A DNA stretch of 64,000 nucleotides. Source: Gonatopus flavifemur. Lineage: Eukaryota > Arthropoda > Insecta > Hymenoptera > Dryinidae. Numbering within the stretch: position 1 is the first letter of the stretch; each line of letters begins with the position of its first letter. Below the pieces are notes generated by a model that was not told where the DNA came from, ran no database searches, and was given only the letters and a program-made list of their open reading frames with translations. Where the stretch lies: NCBI GenBank assembly GCA_018340375.1, contig JAFFJZ010000002.1, positions 25,128,001 to 25,192,000 on the forward strand, read 5' to 3'. This document shows positions 1-11,536 of the stretch, one piece after another. The position numbers were made by a program, and so were the translations under genes.

Positions 1-17
1 CGTGCTTGACCATTTAA

Positions 18-704
18 GGGGTTATATACAATCAAGAGGCGCAAAGAAAACCGACTTTTCAAGAATTTTTCCTGAAAAGACAGTTGAATTGATTAATGTA
101 AAAATTTGTACATATATTGAGATAACTTTCAACTGTATTTTAACATTTTTTATTTGTAAAAATAATAATTTTGAGAGCTGTTATAGCTGATCTCCAGGAG
201 CTCCTCTAAAAAAAAGCGCTTTGCGGTGACCACGATATCTCGGAACTGAATCTTTTAAAATAGAAAAACCAAACGGATTCCTTTAAAGTGATGTATAATG
301 TAATAATTAATCGAAGGATTCTAAAAAGAAAAAATCGATTTTTCACAAAAATTTTGGCCTTAAACTGTTCATAGGAAAAAAATTTATCGCTGAGAAGAAA
401 CCTTCGATTAATTACTAAACAATATAGTCAACAAGCTTGTGTTGAAATCTGAGACTGATCGGTCCAGCTGTTTTCGAGAAATCTTGGTCTCCGACTTTGA
501 AAACACAGTTTGGAGAAAAACGGATTAAAAATTTCAAAAGTACTTGACATATAGTAGAAAAATTTCACAAATATGCGTGTAACTTGGACAATAATCGGCA
601 AATTGACTTGAAATTTTCTGTGTGTGTACTTAAATGTATCTACATTACAAAAATGAAATAAAACAAGAATCGATTCTTTGAAAATTTTAACTGTATATAA
701 CCCC
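18..704. mobile_element. piggyBac-type non-autonomous element (TTAA-flanked)
   Basis: The ends are inverted: GGGGTTATATACA at the left and TGTATATAACCCC at the right. Each is directly flanked by TTAA (14-17 and 705-708), the target duplication typical of piggyBac transposons. The 687-bp body has no transposase frame, so mobility would need an enzyme from elsewhere. The interior contains a smaller inverted pair around GATTAATTA (about 307-415). Assignment rests on TTAA plus the inverted ends only. Confidence 0.75.
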
Positions 705-736
705 TTAAAGATTCCACGCTCAAACTGAAGAATGTA

Positions 737-984
737 CACTGTAAAAAATATACTTCCTAAACTGCCAAAGAAGTTTGGCAGTTTTTTACACAAACTTTTT
801 TTGTAAATTACCAAACAAAAGTTTGTAAACATTCAAAAAATTTTGTGATTTCACGAAGATTTTTGAGAATTCACAAACTTTTGTTCGGCAATTTACAAAA
901 AAGGTTCGGAAATTATTTTTCCAAACCAAGTTTGTAAATTTCCAAGCATTTTTGTTTGGAATTCAACAAATTTCTTTTACAGTG
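737..984. mobile_element. TA-flanked MITE, CACTGTAAAA ends
   Basis: The ends CACTGTAAAA and TTTTACAGTG are perfect inverted repeats, flanked by TA on both sides (735-736 and 985-986). The 248-bp interior is built from alternating sense and antisense copies of a motif like CCAAACAAAGTTTGTAAATT, so the element can fold on itself. TA duplication fits Tc1/mariner-type insertion, but other superfamilies also use TA. There is no coding capacity. Confidence 0.7.
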
Positions 985-1267
985 TATGAACTGAAGAAAT
1001 TATTCATTTTACTATACTATCTAACAATAATGGCGGTATTTTATCTTATCTTGTCAATTAAGTAGAAATTTGGTAATTTTCCACATGTTATTCTTCTCCA
1101 TAGTATATATTAAAAATGCATAGTATGTTTCAAGTACAGTTTTGAATATCTCAAAAACTAGATGGTGCAATGCCTCATACTTGGAACCACAAACTAGGAA
1201 TACTTGAGGAATAATTTACAAAATTTTGAACAACTTGAAAAGAATTTCATTTTTGACGAAAGGGCCA
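985..1267. other. Short non-coding stretch with a partial repeat
   Basis: No gene is visible. Positions about 1008-1088 (TACTATACTAT to CATAGTATA) resemble the right half of the element at 2146-2382, sharing TCTTATCTTGTCAATTAAG and GTAGAAATT. The rest is AT-rich sequence without recognisable structure. Confidence 0.4.
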
Positions 1268-1852
1268 CACAGACAAAAGTATTTTTTCGAATCTAAGAAA
1301 TTGTTATTTGAATAGGTTGAAATAGATATTTCTTCGACAGAAATAAGTATTTTGTTCATGTAAAAGAATTTATTATTTGGTCCATCATTCGAATGACAAA
1401 GAGTGACCGCAAAATCCGCCTGAAAAATACCTTATGTCGATCATTTGCGAGGGAATATCATTCCCCGGTGAGTGTAACATTGATTTTGGAGATATAGAAA
1501 TCGACGGAATCGATAGATTCTTGACAAAATGGATCCTTTTCTATAAGAAACCTATCGAGGTTTCTTGATTTTTATAAAATCTTGATCAAAATTTAACACT
1601 CCTTTACCTGTAAAACCAGTGTTATGCTCACTAGGAAATTGTATATTCTCGCAAATAATCAATAAAGAGTATGTTTTAGAATGCATTCTAACCTGAAACC
1701 CGCGATCCCAAAAAATAGGTGGAAAAATACTCTTTTTGGCGGTCACTCTTTGTTTGTATAAAAGAAAATTCATTTTTGTTGGAGAAATATTTATTCATTT
1801 GGACCTATTCAAATAACAATATCTTAGATTCAAAGACATATTTTTTTCTGTG
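1268..1852. mobile_element. MITE with about 120-bp terminal inverted repeats
   Basis: The left arm (1268-1404) reads CACAGACAAAAGTATTTTT, then TTGTTATTTGAATAGGT, ending near AAAGAGTGACCGC. The right arm (1733-1852) carries the reverse complement, starting GCGGTCACTCTTTG and ending TTTTTTTCTGTG. A TA follows the right end. Arms are about 120 bp and the unique centre about 330 bp. No transposase is encoded. Confidence 0.75.
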
Positions 1853-2145
1853 TAACGATACAACTACCTTAATGAATTTGAATGGTCATTTGCCATTGCG
1901 AAGTTTGTATTGGACCTCATCAATTGATGACATTCGATGCACGTTTCCAACTGGAACGCTTAGGGAAATCTTTGAAATCTCACTGTTAACTCAAATGATC
2001 ACATCACTATTCAGCACACAAGTGGATCTTGAAACACTAATGGAGGAAAATGTCAGAGGAATGCGATTTTGTCATGGGTATCAAAATTCTATTCATATAA
2101 TATTGCGCACACGGGAAAAGTAATGATCCAAATTTGCATTGACTA

Positions 2146-2382
2146 TACGGATACAAAAATATTTCTGAAAATTACTACATTTCTACCAAATTGGCAGGAT
2201 ATGACAGTGTAGTAAAAATGAATGAATAACAAAATATTCTTTAGTACGAGCGTGCAAACTTCTGCATGATAAATTACACATTTTTACTACACTTCTATAT
2301 CAATAACAAAGATATTTTCTCTTATCCTGCCAATTCAGTAGAAATTCATGTAGTAATTTATAGAACTTTATTTTCCTCCGTG
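2146..2382. mobile_element. TA-flanked foldback MITE, AATTACTACA arms
   Basis: The outer ends TACGGATACAAAAATA and the reverse complement of TATTTTCCTCCGTG pair imperfectly and are flanked by TA. Inside, AATTACTACATTTC plus AATTGGCAGGATA at the left pairs with TATCCTGCCAATTCAG and ATGTAGTAATT at the right. It belongs to the large group of TA-flanked CACGG/CACTG-ended elements in this window. A truncated relative lies at about 1008-1088. Confidence 0.65.
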
Positions 2383-2670
2383 TAGTATATCACTGGACGC
2401 AACAAAAATTCGAGAAGAATTTGTACAATGAATTTTGATGATCCTTTGACTTTGTCCATTGTTTCACCAGTGAAATTTACTTTCCATTTCGATCGTCGAA
2501 ATAATAAAAAGAGCCCACGAATTATTAAAATCCAGTGTACGAATTCTCCTCAAATTTGTACTCCGTCCCATAGTGACATACTAGTCAACGAAAATTTGGA
2601 TCACCAATTTTCCCCGTGCAGTAATTGGTTCTGAAAATGATTGGAGTACAGGAAGAGTTTGTTAAATTAA

Positions 2671-3301
2671 GGGGTGATATCACGTTGTGTGCAAAAAATT
2701 TTTGGTCATTTTCTCAAACGTGCCACAAACGATAGGAACATTTTCAGGATATGGGGTTTTTTGCATATGAAAATACTAGTCGCTGAGTACCAGAAACACA
2801 TTTTGTTATATTTTTACAATACAAAATGGCGACACATCAGTGCACCGAAAAAAAAGTCTGGTCTTTCACATTGGCGTACCGCTAAAGGTCACAATTTTGA
2901 ATGTAGAACAAAAAACCAAAATTTTTCTGAAAATATAGTATGAAATTTAGAAATCTACGTAGGATTTTTTCGATATCAGCTTTTCGAAAAGATCGAGAAA
3001 AAAATTTCAAAATGACGCCATTCTCTTCAAAATTTGCTTTTCGAAAAAATTCCTACGTAGATAGCTAAATTTTGAGCTATATTTTGAGGAACTTTTTAAC
3101 CATGAGAAAAAAAAATTTTATTTTGACCGTACCACCATGCCGCCATTGTAGATTTGAAAAATTGAATACAAAGTGTTTTTTGTACCCAAAGACTAGTAAT
3201 TCCATATACAAAAGACCCCAAACATTTATAATTTTTTTTGACTTCATGGCAACACTTTGAAAAACACGTCAATTTTTCCGTCCACAAAATCATATTACCC
3301 C
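2671..3301. mobile_element. piggyBac-type foldback element with about 230-bp arms
   Basis: The left end GGGGTGATAT is preceded by TTAA (2667-2670). The right end ATATTACCCC is followed by TCAA (3302-3305), read as a mutated TTAA. Long diverged arms pair across the element: CATATGAAAATACTAGTC with GACTAGTAATTCCATATAC, and ACAAAATGGCG with CGCCATTGTAGA. An inner perfect pair ATCTACGTAGGA / TCCTACGTAGAT closes the stem at 2952-3063. There is no coding frame of note. Confidence 0.65.
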
Positions 3302-3679
3302 TCAACATTCCACTGAGAATTGAATACTTGTTCATTCAAAAATTAAGGGATGGAATCGAATTAAATAAATTAAGGGATGATTTAATTCAATTAAAGGATG
3401 AGTTAAATCATCCATACAAACATTTTACTGATACCAATACTCCGTGAATAATTACAGTGCCGAATTTAGGGTCATAAAAGCCTCCGAAGGGATTTTGAAA
3501 AGGAGCTGACTTTTTTAAGACTATCCTCTTCTTTTTTTCCCTTTATGCTCGGTTTTTTGATCTCCCCAATTCTTGAATATAGTCATTTTAAAATTCTTCC
3601 CTAAATGAGGCTCCTCCACTAAACTCGGCATCCACCGAGTCCATCAATATGTAAATTCGACCCTGAGCGATTGCATGGA
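3302..3679. other. Non-coding stretch with short AATTAAGGGATG repeats
   Basis: Between 3340 and 3415 a motif close to AATTAAGGGATG recurs about three times, partly overlapping inverted AATTTAATT sequences. This looks like local slippage rather than a gene. No other structure is seen. Confidence 0.35.
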
Positions 3680-3945
3680 ATAGCAAGCAATGTTTTTGCT
3701 GTGACCGCAAAATATTTGCTATCACAGCAACCTTGTTAGCTATAGCAGCAATTTTCTAGCTATGACAATAACAAATGTTTGCTATTCTGTATGTAATGCT
3801 GAAAATTTGTTGCCTTAGTCGATCATGTTGCTTTCTCAGCAATCCAGTCAAGTGTTACAGCGAATTTTTAGCTAGGTTAGGAAAAAGATTTGCTATTCTG
3901 TATATATCACCTCGATTTGTTGCGTCAGCGAATTTCTTTCTCCGT
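3680..3945. repeat. GCTGTNACAGC-family repeat, partial copy
   Basis: The sequence carries the hallmark of a repeat found about ten times in the window: alternating TTTGCTGTGACAGCAA-like and TTTGCTATTCTGTAT-like blocks, ending near TTTCTTTCTCCGTATG. This copy lacks a clear left terminus. Related copies are at 23786-24350, 41093-41705, 52545-53206 and 53597-54440. Confidence 0.6.
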
Positions 3946-3995
3946 ATGAAATCTAGAACAAGACTTGAAACAATTTTGAAAATTCCGAATGACTT

Positions 3996-4101
3996 CGAGT
4001 GGAAGAATTTTCAAAATTAAATACAATTTACATATAATTCAATATATTCTATATATAATTTATATATAAGAGATATATAATTTCGAGAATTCTTCCACTC
4101 G
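3996..4101. mobile_element. Short foldback element, CGAGTGGAAGAATT arms
   Basis: CGAGTGGAAGAATTTTCAAA at the left pairs with the reverse complement of GAATTCTTCCACTCG at the right. The centre is AT-rich (ATATAATTTATATAT). Similar sequences lie at 11805-11886 and 58434-58504, and a fragment CTTCCACTCGGGT is at about 8595. The recurrence supports a dispersed element rather than a chance palindrome. Confidence 0.55.
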
Positions 4102-4192
4102 GGTGCAAATTATACTTTGCTAAAACATTCATGTATCATGGGATCTATATTCAGATATGTTATCACAAAAATATCTCTCACGATTTAAGTAT

Positions 4193-4512
4193 CACTGTTA
4201 GAGAAATCTGCCTGAAACTTCATAAGAATATTATGAAGTTTTTTACATAATCATTTTATTAAATTTCATAATAAATTATTGAACTCAATAATATAATTCT
4301 CAATGTTAAGAATTTTTCTCTCAATATTGATAATTTTGTTCTTAATTGTAATAATATCTTTGTGAAATTTAATAAACAATTGTTACATTTCAGAAAGAAA
4401 TTTCAAAATTTCATCATCAATATTAAATTTAAGAACTACTATTGAATTCAATATGAAAATATGGTATTTCATACAGAATTTCGTATTAAATTTAAGAATT
4501 TTTCTAACAGTG
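4193..4512. mobile_element. CACTGTTAGA MITE, copy 1
   Basis: The ends CACTGTTAGA and TCTAACAGTG are inverted. A closely matching second copy lies at 13303-13606, sharing for example CTGCCTGAAACTTCATAAG and ATTTCGTATTAAATTTAAG. This copy has about 16 bp (around 4366-4382) that the second lacks. The high identity over about 300 bp points to fairly recent mobility. A decayed relative is at 61343-61520. Confidence 0.75.
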
Positions 4513-5190
4513 TATTAACCTCCAAAACTTTAAGATACAGTGACGAATTCTCGCTGTGATAGCTACTTTTCTCATCGTCACAGTTAATAAATAGCTGTAA
4601 GGACAATTAATGTGATAATGAGAATGAAAAAAATAGTTGCAAATTTATTCAAACATCCACAAGGTTTTCGTTTATCCCAAGTGAAAATGTGTTTGAGATC
4701 AAAATATAAATGTGGAAAAAAATGTTGACAAATTTAGGGATCAGTCGTGCGCAGAACAAGGAAATTTTATTTCATTCAGTTGGATATCATTTGAACCCAA
4801 ATTGTATACCAATCGGATGAAGATTGCAAAGAAATCAGGTTAAAATATTGCACTAAGAGAATCGAATGAATTTTTCTGTCTGTATTCACGTGCCGAAATC
4901 AGACTTTGATATTTCAGTTCAAAAACTATCACGTGTTATGCGGATATACGTTTCCAACAGAAGAATAAATGTGTATGAAAGAGAGAAAAATTTATTATCT
5001 CCGAATTTGAATTTGAAAACCTTCCAAGTTACAGTTAGGAAACTTGACAAATCAAACGGCTAAGAGTTGCGTATATTATACTACAATAGTGAATTTGATC
5101 TCTAGATCGCGGGGGAATTGTTTTTGCGTAATCAAAAATAGGACTTTTTTCTTTCAGTTTGAACGATTATTTATGGAGAAAATTATTGTC

Positions 5191-5333
5191 TGGTATTTGG
5201 ATAGTTGAAAATTAGCTATGGAAGCTATTTTCTTAGTTTCCACAGCTATTCACTTAGCGGTAACAGCAAGAAATGTAGCTGCCGGAGTAAAAATTTCACA
5301 GCTAACTTATTTGGCTATCCGAATATCAACCAC
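5191..5333. mobile_element. TATTTGGATAG foldback inside an AGCTA-type repeat
   Basis: GGTATTTGGATAGTTGAAA pairs with the reverse complement of GGCTATCCGAATATCAACC. The interior and the following 130 bp (to about 5460) contain repeated TAGCTATNGAAGCTA and CACAGCTA blocks related to the GCTGTNACAGC family. A sister structure is at 33297-33418, where GATATTTGGATA pairs with TATCCAAATATC. Confidence 0.5.
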
Positions 5334-5524
5334 AAAACTTGTGCTATCACAGCGACAATATTCTACTGTTGCGGTCAATGAATAGCTATAGCTACAATCA
5401 TTTTAGCTACAGCAGTAAAAAAGGGAGCTAAAACGATGAATAGCTGCCACAGTTCCATTTTATTCCAATTTTCGCGAGGCCTACTTTTTGGAAGTTGAAT
5501 ACTCAAAAAAAGTAATGTGGGAGG

Positions 5525-5745
5525 AGTTTGGATCGTTTATTGAAACGAATTGATACTCGAATAATGGAATACTCAGCTGGTATAACAGTCTTTGTAAAGA
5601 CCCAAAATCTTGCGGTACATTCTTCAAACCATGCTTCCATTTCCAAGCAGCCAATTCGAGAACACAAACACCGATGTTTCATTGGATTATTTGACTTTCA
5701 ATTTTCGTTTCGTTTTTATGAACGATTCAAACTTCAAGTGTATAA
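5525..5745 (+). repeat. Dispersed repeat, copy 1 (partner at 46381-46575)
   Basis: The block begins GGATCGTTTATTGAAACG and ends near TTTTCGTTTCGTTTTTATG. The same order of words (ATCGTTTATTGAAACGGATT, AATACTC.GCTG, CCAAAAT.TTGC, TTTTCGTTTCGTTTCTA) recurs at 46381-46575. An open frame of 75 codons spans it, but the second copy does not preserve the frame, so it is not a gene. Confidence 0.55.
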
Positions 5746-7192
5746 AAAAAAGTAAGGGAATGAGTTCCCAATCATAGATGTATTTTGCTGCTACCATTTT
5801 TTGGGAGAAGATTTCATGCTGATTTCATATAGTTCAAGTTTTCTTGTACCTAATTTTCACTATATCAATTCTTTCTTCAAGAATATGCATATCCAAGCGA
5901 TTTCCGTTGGAATCTTATTCCCGCGACATGTTTTATAAATATTTCACTTCGAAAAACGGCCAATATTTATCAGTTTTTAAGAGGGAAAGGATTGTGTTGT
6001 TTACTCTATCTTTGTGGCTAGGGCATTCATATAGAACCAAATACAGAGAAAAAAGAAACTTTTAGAAAAACTCACAGTGTCCTCACGAACATGAGATTTG
6101 CGCAGAGAGCCGAGGACAATGAAAAATTCAACAAATAACCGGAAGAGCGATCTGTATCCCCTACCGATGAAACAAACGCGGCGTTGGTACATTTAGACGG
6201 TGGTACAATATACGCAGCTTTGCCCCAAGTACATTGATGACGATTTCCGAAAAAGGTTGAATACTATTCAAAAGTTAAATGCATTTACGAAAAGAATAAG
6301 TGACACTTTTTTTTCACAAAAGAATTAAATTCACTCCAATATGGATATAAAAAATAAAAAAAAGAATTGACAAATTATCGATCAAACGATCTTCCCTAAA
6401 ACAACACGAATTCTACAAAATAAAATAAACAGGCATGTTTCGAATGAATTTATGTCACTACGATTCAAAAATAGTATACGATAAATTACTCATAGTTTAT
6501 TGAGAATTTTTTTGTATTGCCAAAAATGCAAAAAGAAGTCGTTTTGAATTCTCATAACGGGAGTTCTGCAGGAAATTTTCATGGTAATCATCATCTGGTA
6601 CTTAAATTGTGAGGAAAAAAGTCTCATGAGAATTTTTCATGTCAAAAGGGAACGTCATTCATATTTTCTTTTGTAACTTTCGTATCTTTTGTTTCAAATT
6701 GTGAAATTGTATGAGATGGGGGAGGGTTAATCGAACCAATAAGTACATATTTTCAGCTGAATTTGTTCCCGGGAATGCGTATTATTTTATATCATTCTAA
6801 ATTCAGCGAATGTACTGAATGAGTGTGAAGATGCAGTCGATTTAAAGTGGGATTTGAGAAAGGTATCCGTCAATAACCCTCTAGCTACAAACGTTGCAAA
6901 TTTGCTACGTTTACTAAATCCACTTTTTTATAAATTCCAAGAGCATTTGGTTTTGAACATGATGATCAGGAATTTTTCTGGATTCCATTCAATGCGAAAA
7001 AAATTTTCTCATGCTCGATTGACGGTTTGGGGCCTCAAAACAGTTGAAAAGGGTGAAAGTTTGAAATGTTGTTTTTCACTGATTTTGGATTCCTTACATC
7101 ATTTTCGATGTGAGGAGAAGGAGAAAAACATTTTCCCTCATCTGCTTCATGACTTGGTACTCAGAGGGATAATTGATACAAACCCACCCAAC
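5746..7192. other. Mostly unique AT-rich non-coding DNA
   Basis: No gene, RNA gene or clear inverted repeat is visible. The longest frame (6854-7210, 118 codons) lacks recognisable domains and runs into the MITE that follows, so I do not call it. Homopolymer-rich stretches such as 6301-6430 are typical intergenic sequence. Confidence 0.4.
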
Positions 7193-7427
7193 ACATCACA
7201 GTCTTTGTAACGAGAACGTTGCTGGAACAAGCGAGTCATTTCCCACTCAAACTTGTAACAGTTAAATTAAATGGGTTACATCAATATCCTGTGGTAACTA
7301 TATCACAGATGTACACGCAATATTATATTAATATAACAGGTGTAATGTAACCTGTTACATGCATGGGTGGGAAATGACTCGCAACCAGCTTGTCGCAGCA
7401 ACGTTCTCGTTACAAAGACTGTGATGT
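7193..7427. mobile_element. 235-bp MITE with about 48-bp terminal inverted repeats
   Basis: The ends are ACATCACAGTCTTTGTAACG at the left and its reverse complement at the right. Pairing continues inward through GAGAACGTTGCTG and GCGAGTCATTTCCCA, with a small gap. The centre is a looser inverted pair around TAACAGTTA and CTGTTACAT. No confident target duplication is visible, so the superfamily is undetermined. Confidence 0.75.
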
Positions 7428-7585
7428 TTAGGGTGAAAAGCTTACTTTCCTTGACAGCACTGCCATCCCTGAAGAATTCTTGAATAACTCCTACTCTCAC
7501 AACACCAAGAAGTTTTGTGCACGTTTAGGGAACATGCTTGCTTACGAACATACAAATAACATTTCAGGACGTTCTAAGAACTAGG

Positions 7586-7717
7586 ACTGGGGCTATAATG
7601 TGACTCAATGTGATTTTATATAAAATTTTTTATCGAGTTCTCATGAATTTGTATAAAATATCGATTGAAACTTGATACAAATTTTCTATAAAATTACATT
7701 TTAGCCTCAGCTCCAGT
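7586..7717. mobile_element. Foldback element, ACTGGGGCTATAATG ends, copy 1
   Basis: ACTGGGGCTATAATGTGA at the left pairs imperfectly with the reverse complement of TTACATTTTAGCCTCAG plus CTCCAGT at the right. The centre has GAATTTGTATAAAATATCGA, which also occurs in a related sequence at 57857-57955. Two copies with a shared core support a dispersed family. Confidence 0.55.
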
Positions 7718-10700
7718 ATATTATTATGTTTTCAATATAATTTTGGAAATGTTCTCTCCTTTTTTTCTCTAGAAAATGAGTGTTCAATTTTTCGGATACT
7801 TTTATATGTAGTTTAGAATATTCCGTATGTGAATGTTCCCACTGGAATTGAAATTGAATATTTGAAAAATGAATCAACATTGTGACATAATCATTCGTCA
7901 AATGTACCTCAGGAGTAGAGTTTGTTGAAATGCGATGAATCACAAATATCTCACGACAAATATATTCCTATGCCATTGAATAGTTTCAATTCCAATCATC
8001 AATTCAGTTGAGAATAGAAATAATCTTTCAAAACAGTGATTTTATGATTCGATGAAGCATCGGTGTAAGAAAAATCATGAAATTGATATAAGCCTTCTTA
8101 TCAATAACATTTCTCCAGCTTTATTGGGAGGAAATTGAGGAATCAATTTTCAATATTCACTAATGTGAGAAATTGATCGTTGATTAAAATTTGAAGCGTG
8201 CAACAGAGTGATCAAATTTTATTCTTTATAACGAAATGAGCGAGTGCGATTTTCTTTTTGAATTTCTGCTAATAATTCTTATGTTTGTGTGTTACCGGAG
8301 GAAACATGAAATTTGTTCATGCACTTTCTTTAAATTTCTTGAATTCATCCAAGTTTGAGTGGTTTGTGAATGGAAACTACTGTAATCCACATGCAACTGT
8401 AATTTCAATCATTTTTTCAATTAAATGATTGGAAAGAGTTTCCGTCATATTCAATGAAAGTTGCATGCTGAGAATTTTTAACAAATATATTTATATATGT
8501 TTCAATTATAGAAAGAATTCACATTGTACAAAGTAATCCAAAATAGCTTTCCTTGGAGATATATCATTCGAAATTCATAAATGGAGTAATAACTTCCACT
8601 CGGGTCTTTAGATTTGGTAATATTAAATTTTATATTATGATAGATTCATCGTTTCGGATTGCAGGAAGGTTTATGTGGATTTGTTTGATAAAATGTAAAA
8701 ATTATTGTCGTATCTACTTAGAAATTCTGTAAAAATATTTACAATATAAAGTGAGATTAAGGTGTAAAGAACATAAATTGGAAAAGTGTTGTGCAATGAA
8801 TGGATATGATTTGTATCTGTGCAAAAAATTTATTCCATTATGATATTGATTTAATCTTTTTATGTGCATCGAAATAATTCTATATTTCAGAAATAAAAAA
8901 CCTGGTGAACAAAGTGAACAGTTTTTTAGCCACTAGTCAGTTCTTATCCAATTGAATCATTTAACAAAATTTAAAATCGGGTACAAAAAGGATAAATTCT
9001 GCGCAATTTCATGTTAGTTTGCCTGCCATATTCGTCAAAAATAGCCATTATAAGAACAAAAAAACTGGTTGGTTGCCAAGCAGAATTGTACAATTACCAT
9101 CCACAATTTGTTTGTTCTTTTGTTTATTGCAACGAGACGAGATATCCTGATCATTCAGGAAACTGTTCAACACACCGAATACATTATGAAGTTTCTGGGT
9201 TGAGTCAATATATGAATCACCAGTAGTTTTTGGAGTAGCAGTTGCATTTTTAGAGTACTTTGTATCATTATTATAGGCGTGGCCACGGTGAGTTTCGCGA
9301 GTGGCGCGGCAGCTATACGAAAATTTTGGACAACAACATCCACATTAATCGGATTATGTCCAAGTCTATGGTGCCAATGTTCGAAAAAAATTCCTTCTGT
9401 AAGGAATAAGTCATATCAAAAATACCGTAAGAGCTAAAAAAACGGGGAAAGTATTTCAGTTAATATTACAATGTACCACTGGATTAGGGTGCTATATGGG
9501 TCTCTTTGAGAATATGGATTGTGTTGTACTCTTTTATTTTTTTACGCGCACAAAATTTGATCAGGAAATGGTGAATTGAGCATCACAATTCTTATTCCCA
9601 CCCAGTTTTTAGAGAAATCCTACAAAAAAACGGCTGATTCCTGCGCTGATAACTGTTCACTCTTTCCACCAGATTAGCATATTTCAATGAACAAAGGGAA
9701 CTCTTTTTAATCCAAGATTTGATTCAAAATGGCATAAATAGTTCACGAGTGATGAAGCCAAGTACCCTAACGACGATTTATGATAGCGATAATAAGGGTT
9801 ATTCAATTTCAAATGAAAATTCTTTTGACTATGAAAAATGATCGATAGCGAAATGTTGTTGTTCGTTTAATTTTTTCCACAATTATTAAATTTGGGTCAA
9901 AAAGAGTTAAGTAATTGATAAATAACAAATACTTGTTTTATATTAAATTTTCAATTTCATGTTCTGAATTTTGACAAACGATTTCCAAATGTCTTTGGCA
10001 GATCGGACCATTATACATTCATATAATACGACCGATTAATAACGGAATTGTAAATACACTTGCACCCCTCTCTGATCAAATATGTGCAGAGCACTCCTGT
10101 TGTTCCGGGAGAGTATTTTCCTTCGTCAGATTTCATGTAAATGTTCTGTCCAATTGGCCATGATCGGTCAAGTAGACGTTTAGTGTACATATGGGTAAGA
10201 TAGTATGATTAATATAGGAAGAATCCATGGAAAGATATGCGAATATAAATACATCGATATCATACGAATCAACGCATTTCATGTATTTGCGACATTACCG
10301 ACAATTGTTCCATTCAATTACTTTCTTTACTTTAGCGAAGAAATAAATTGAAGTTGCGCAATGTATGATATGACATTTTAAAATGGTTCCAAAAATGAAG
10401 GAAGATAAAAAGGAAAGATTTGAGTATCAGGCTGTTTTAAAGCGAATAAACATTGCAACTATTTTTATTGCAGATAGCAGGAAAGCACTCGACATTTAAT
10501 GTCGCTTGGATTGGTCTCCGTTTCTATTTTTCACCCTTTTATTTTTCTGCCGTGAGCGTTGTGGAAAACTTGGTACAAGACACACACAGAAAAACAGAAA
10601 TAGAGGGAAACGAGGGGGATGGGGAAAATGAGGCACGACAAAGAAAATTATCAGTAAAAACCCGCAAAGACACAAAATATCCTCTCAACGAAGTATAAGT

Positions 10701-11124
10701 AAAGTATGTATTATTGTATATTATATACTTGACGCTTGGATTTTCTGAGTCTGTGAGAATGGGATATTTCCATAAGGACGTTCGCACGTTATGGTATTCG
10801 AAATATTTTTAACGGATTTGATAATATGTTGTTGAATCCAATGAAAATTACACTTTTGAATCTGAATTGATCGAAGAATCAATTTTGTGAGTGATTCACT
10901 GATAAAATCTTCTGAATTTCACTACTATCGAAACAGTAATCTTGATTAATATGAATTTACAGAACGAACGGAATCCGAATACTCGAAGATCGAGAGGAAT
11001 AAAATTGTATAATTTAGAAGACATCTGAATAAAAACTGTGTTTCGAGTATCCCTCGATTAGAAATAAATATTTCTTCCAAGGACAAATTATATCCAAATT
11101 TCGATTTTGAAGAGACAAATTTTT
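7718..11124. other. Long mostly unique non-coding interval
   Basis: No element with convincing termini and no gene is seen across 3.4 kb. Fragments include CTTCCACTCGGGT at about 8595 (see 3996-4101). The sub-region 10440-10790 is less AT-rich and contains the shadow frames of 10453-10698 and 10539-10787. These overlap on opposite strands with biased composition and no recognisable domain, so neither is called. Confidence 0.4.
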
Positions 11125-11536
11125 TAGTGTTGCCGCGAGCCGCGAAGCGAGCCGTAACGAATTTTAGATTTCAAATTATCTGGATTGAAAGTGAACTCTT
11201 TTTGAGTCAACCAAATTGGTTTGAAATTCAGTTCAATAGACCCTCAACTGAATTTCAAGGTTTGAACTGGAATATAATTTTATGGATACGAGTTTGAAAT
11301 TAGTTTATATTCGAGCCGGTTTCGAGCCGACATTTCGAGCTGAACCTATACTGTTTGATGTACGAACCGGTTGAAAATTCAAATACACGGAACTGTGCAT
11401 TATTATGAACTTCCAAACCAAAGTATAGGACCATTCAACCAAGTATTGAGATAATTTTTACTTATTATAGTCCTAACTAAATCCAGTGGAAGTCTGAAGC
11501 TCGTTACAGCTCGTTTTGCGGCTCGCGGCAACACTA
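11125..11536. mobile_element. hAT-like MITE with CpG-rich ends
   Basis: TAGTGTTGCCGCGAGCCGC at the left is perfectly inverted at the right, and pairing continues through AAGCGAGCCGTAACGA with few mismatches. The 8 bp before the left end (AAATTTTT, 11117-11124) and after the right end (AAATTTTC, 11537-11544) match at 7 of 8. An 8-bp duplication and a CAGTGTTGCC-like tip are hAT features. The 412-bp body is non-coding and has extra TCGAGCCG motifs near 11320. Confidence 0.75.

Noticed and set aside
6854..7210. 118-codon plus-strand open frame
   Set aside because: It ends inside the left terminal repeat of the MITE at 7193-7427, has no recognisable domain and no flanking splice or promoter signals I could support.
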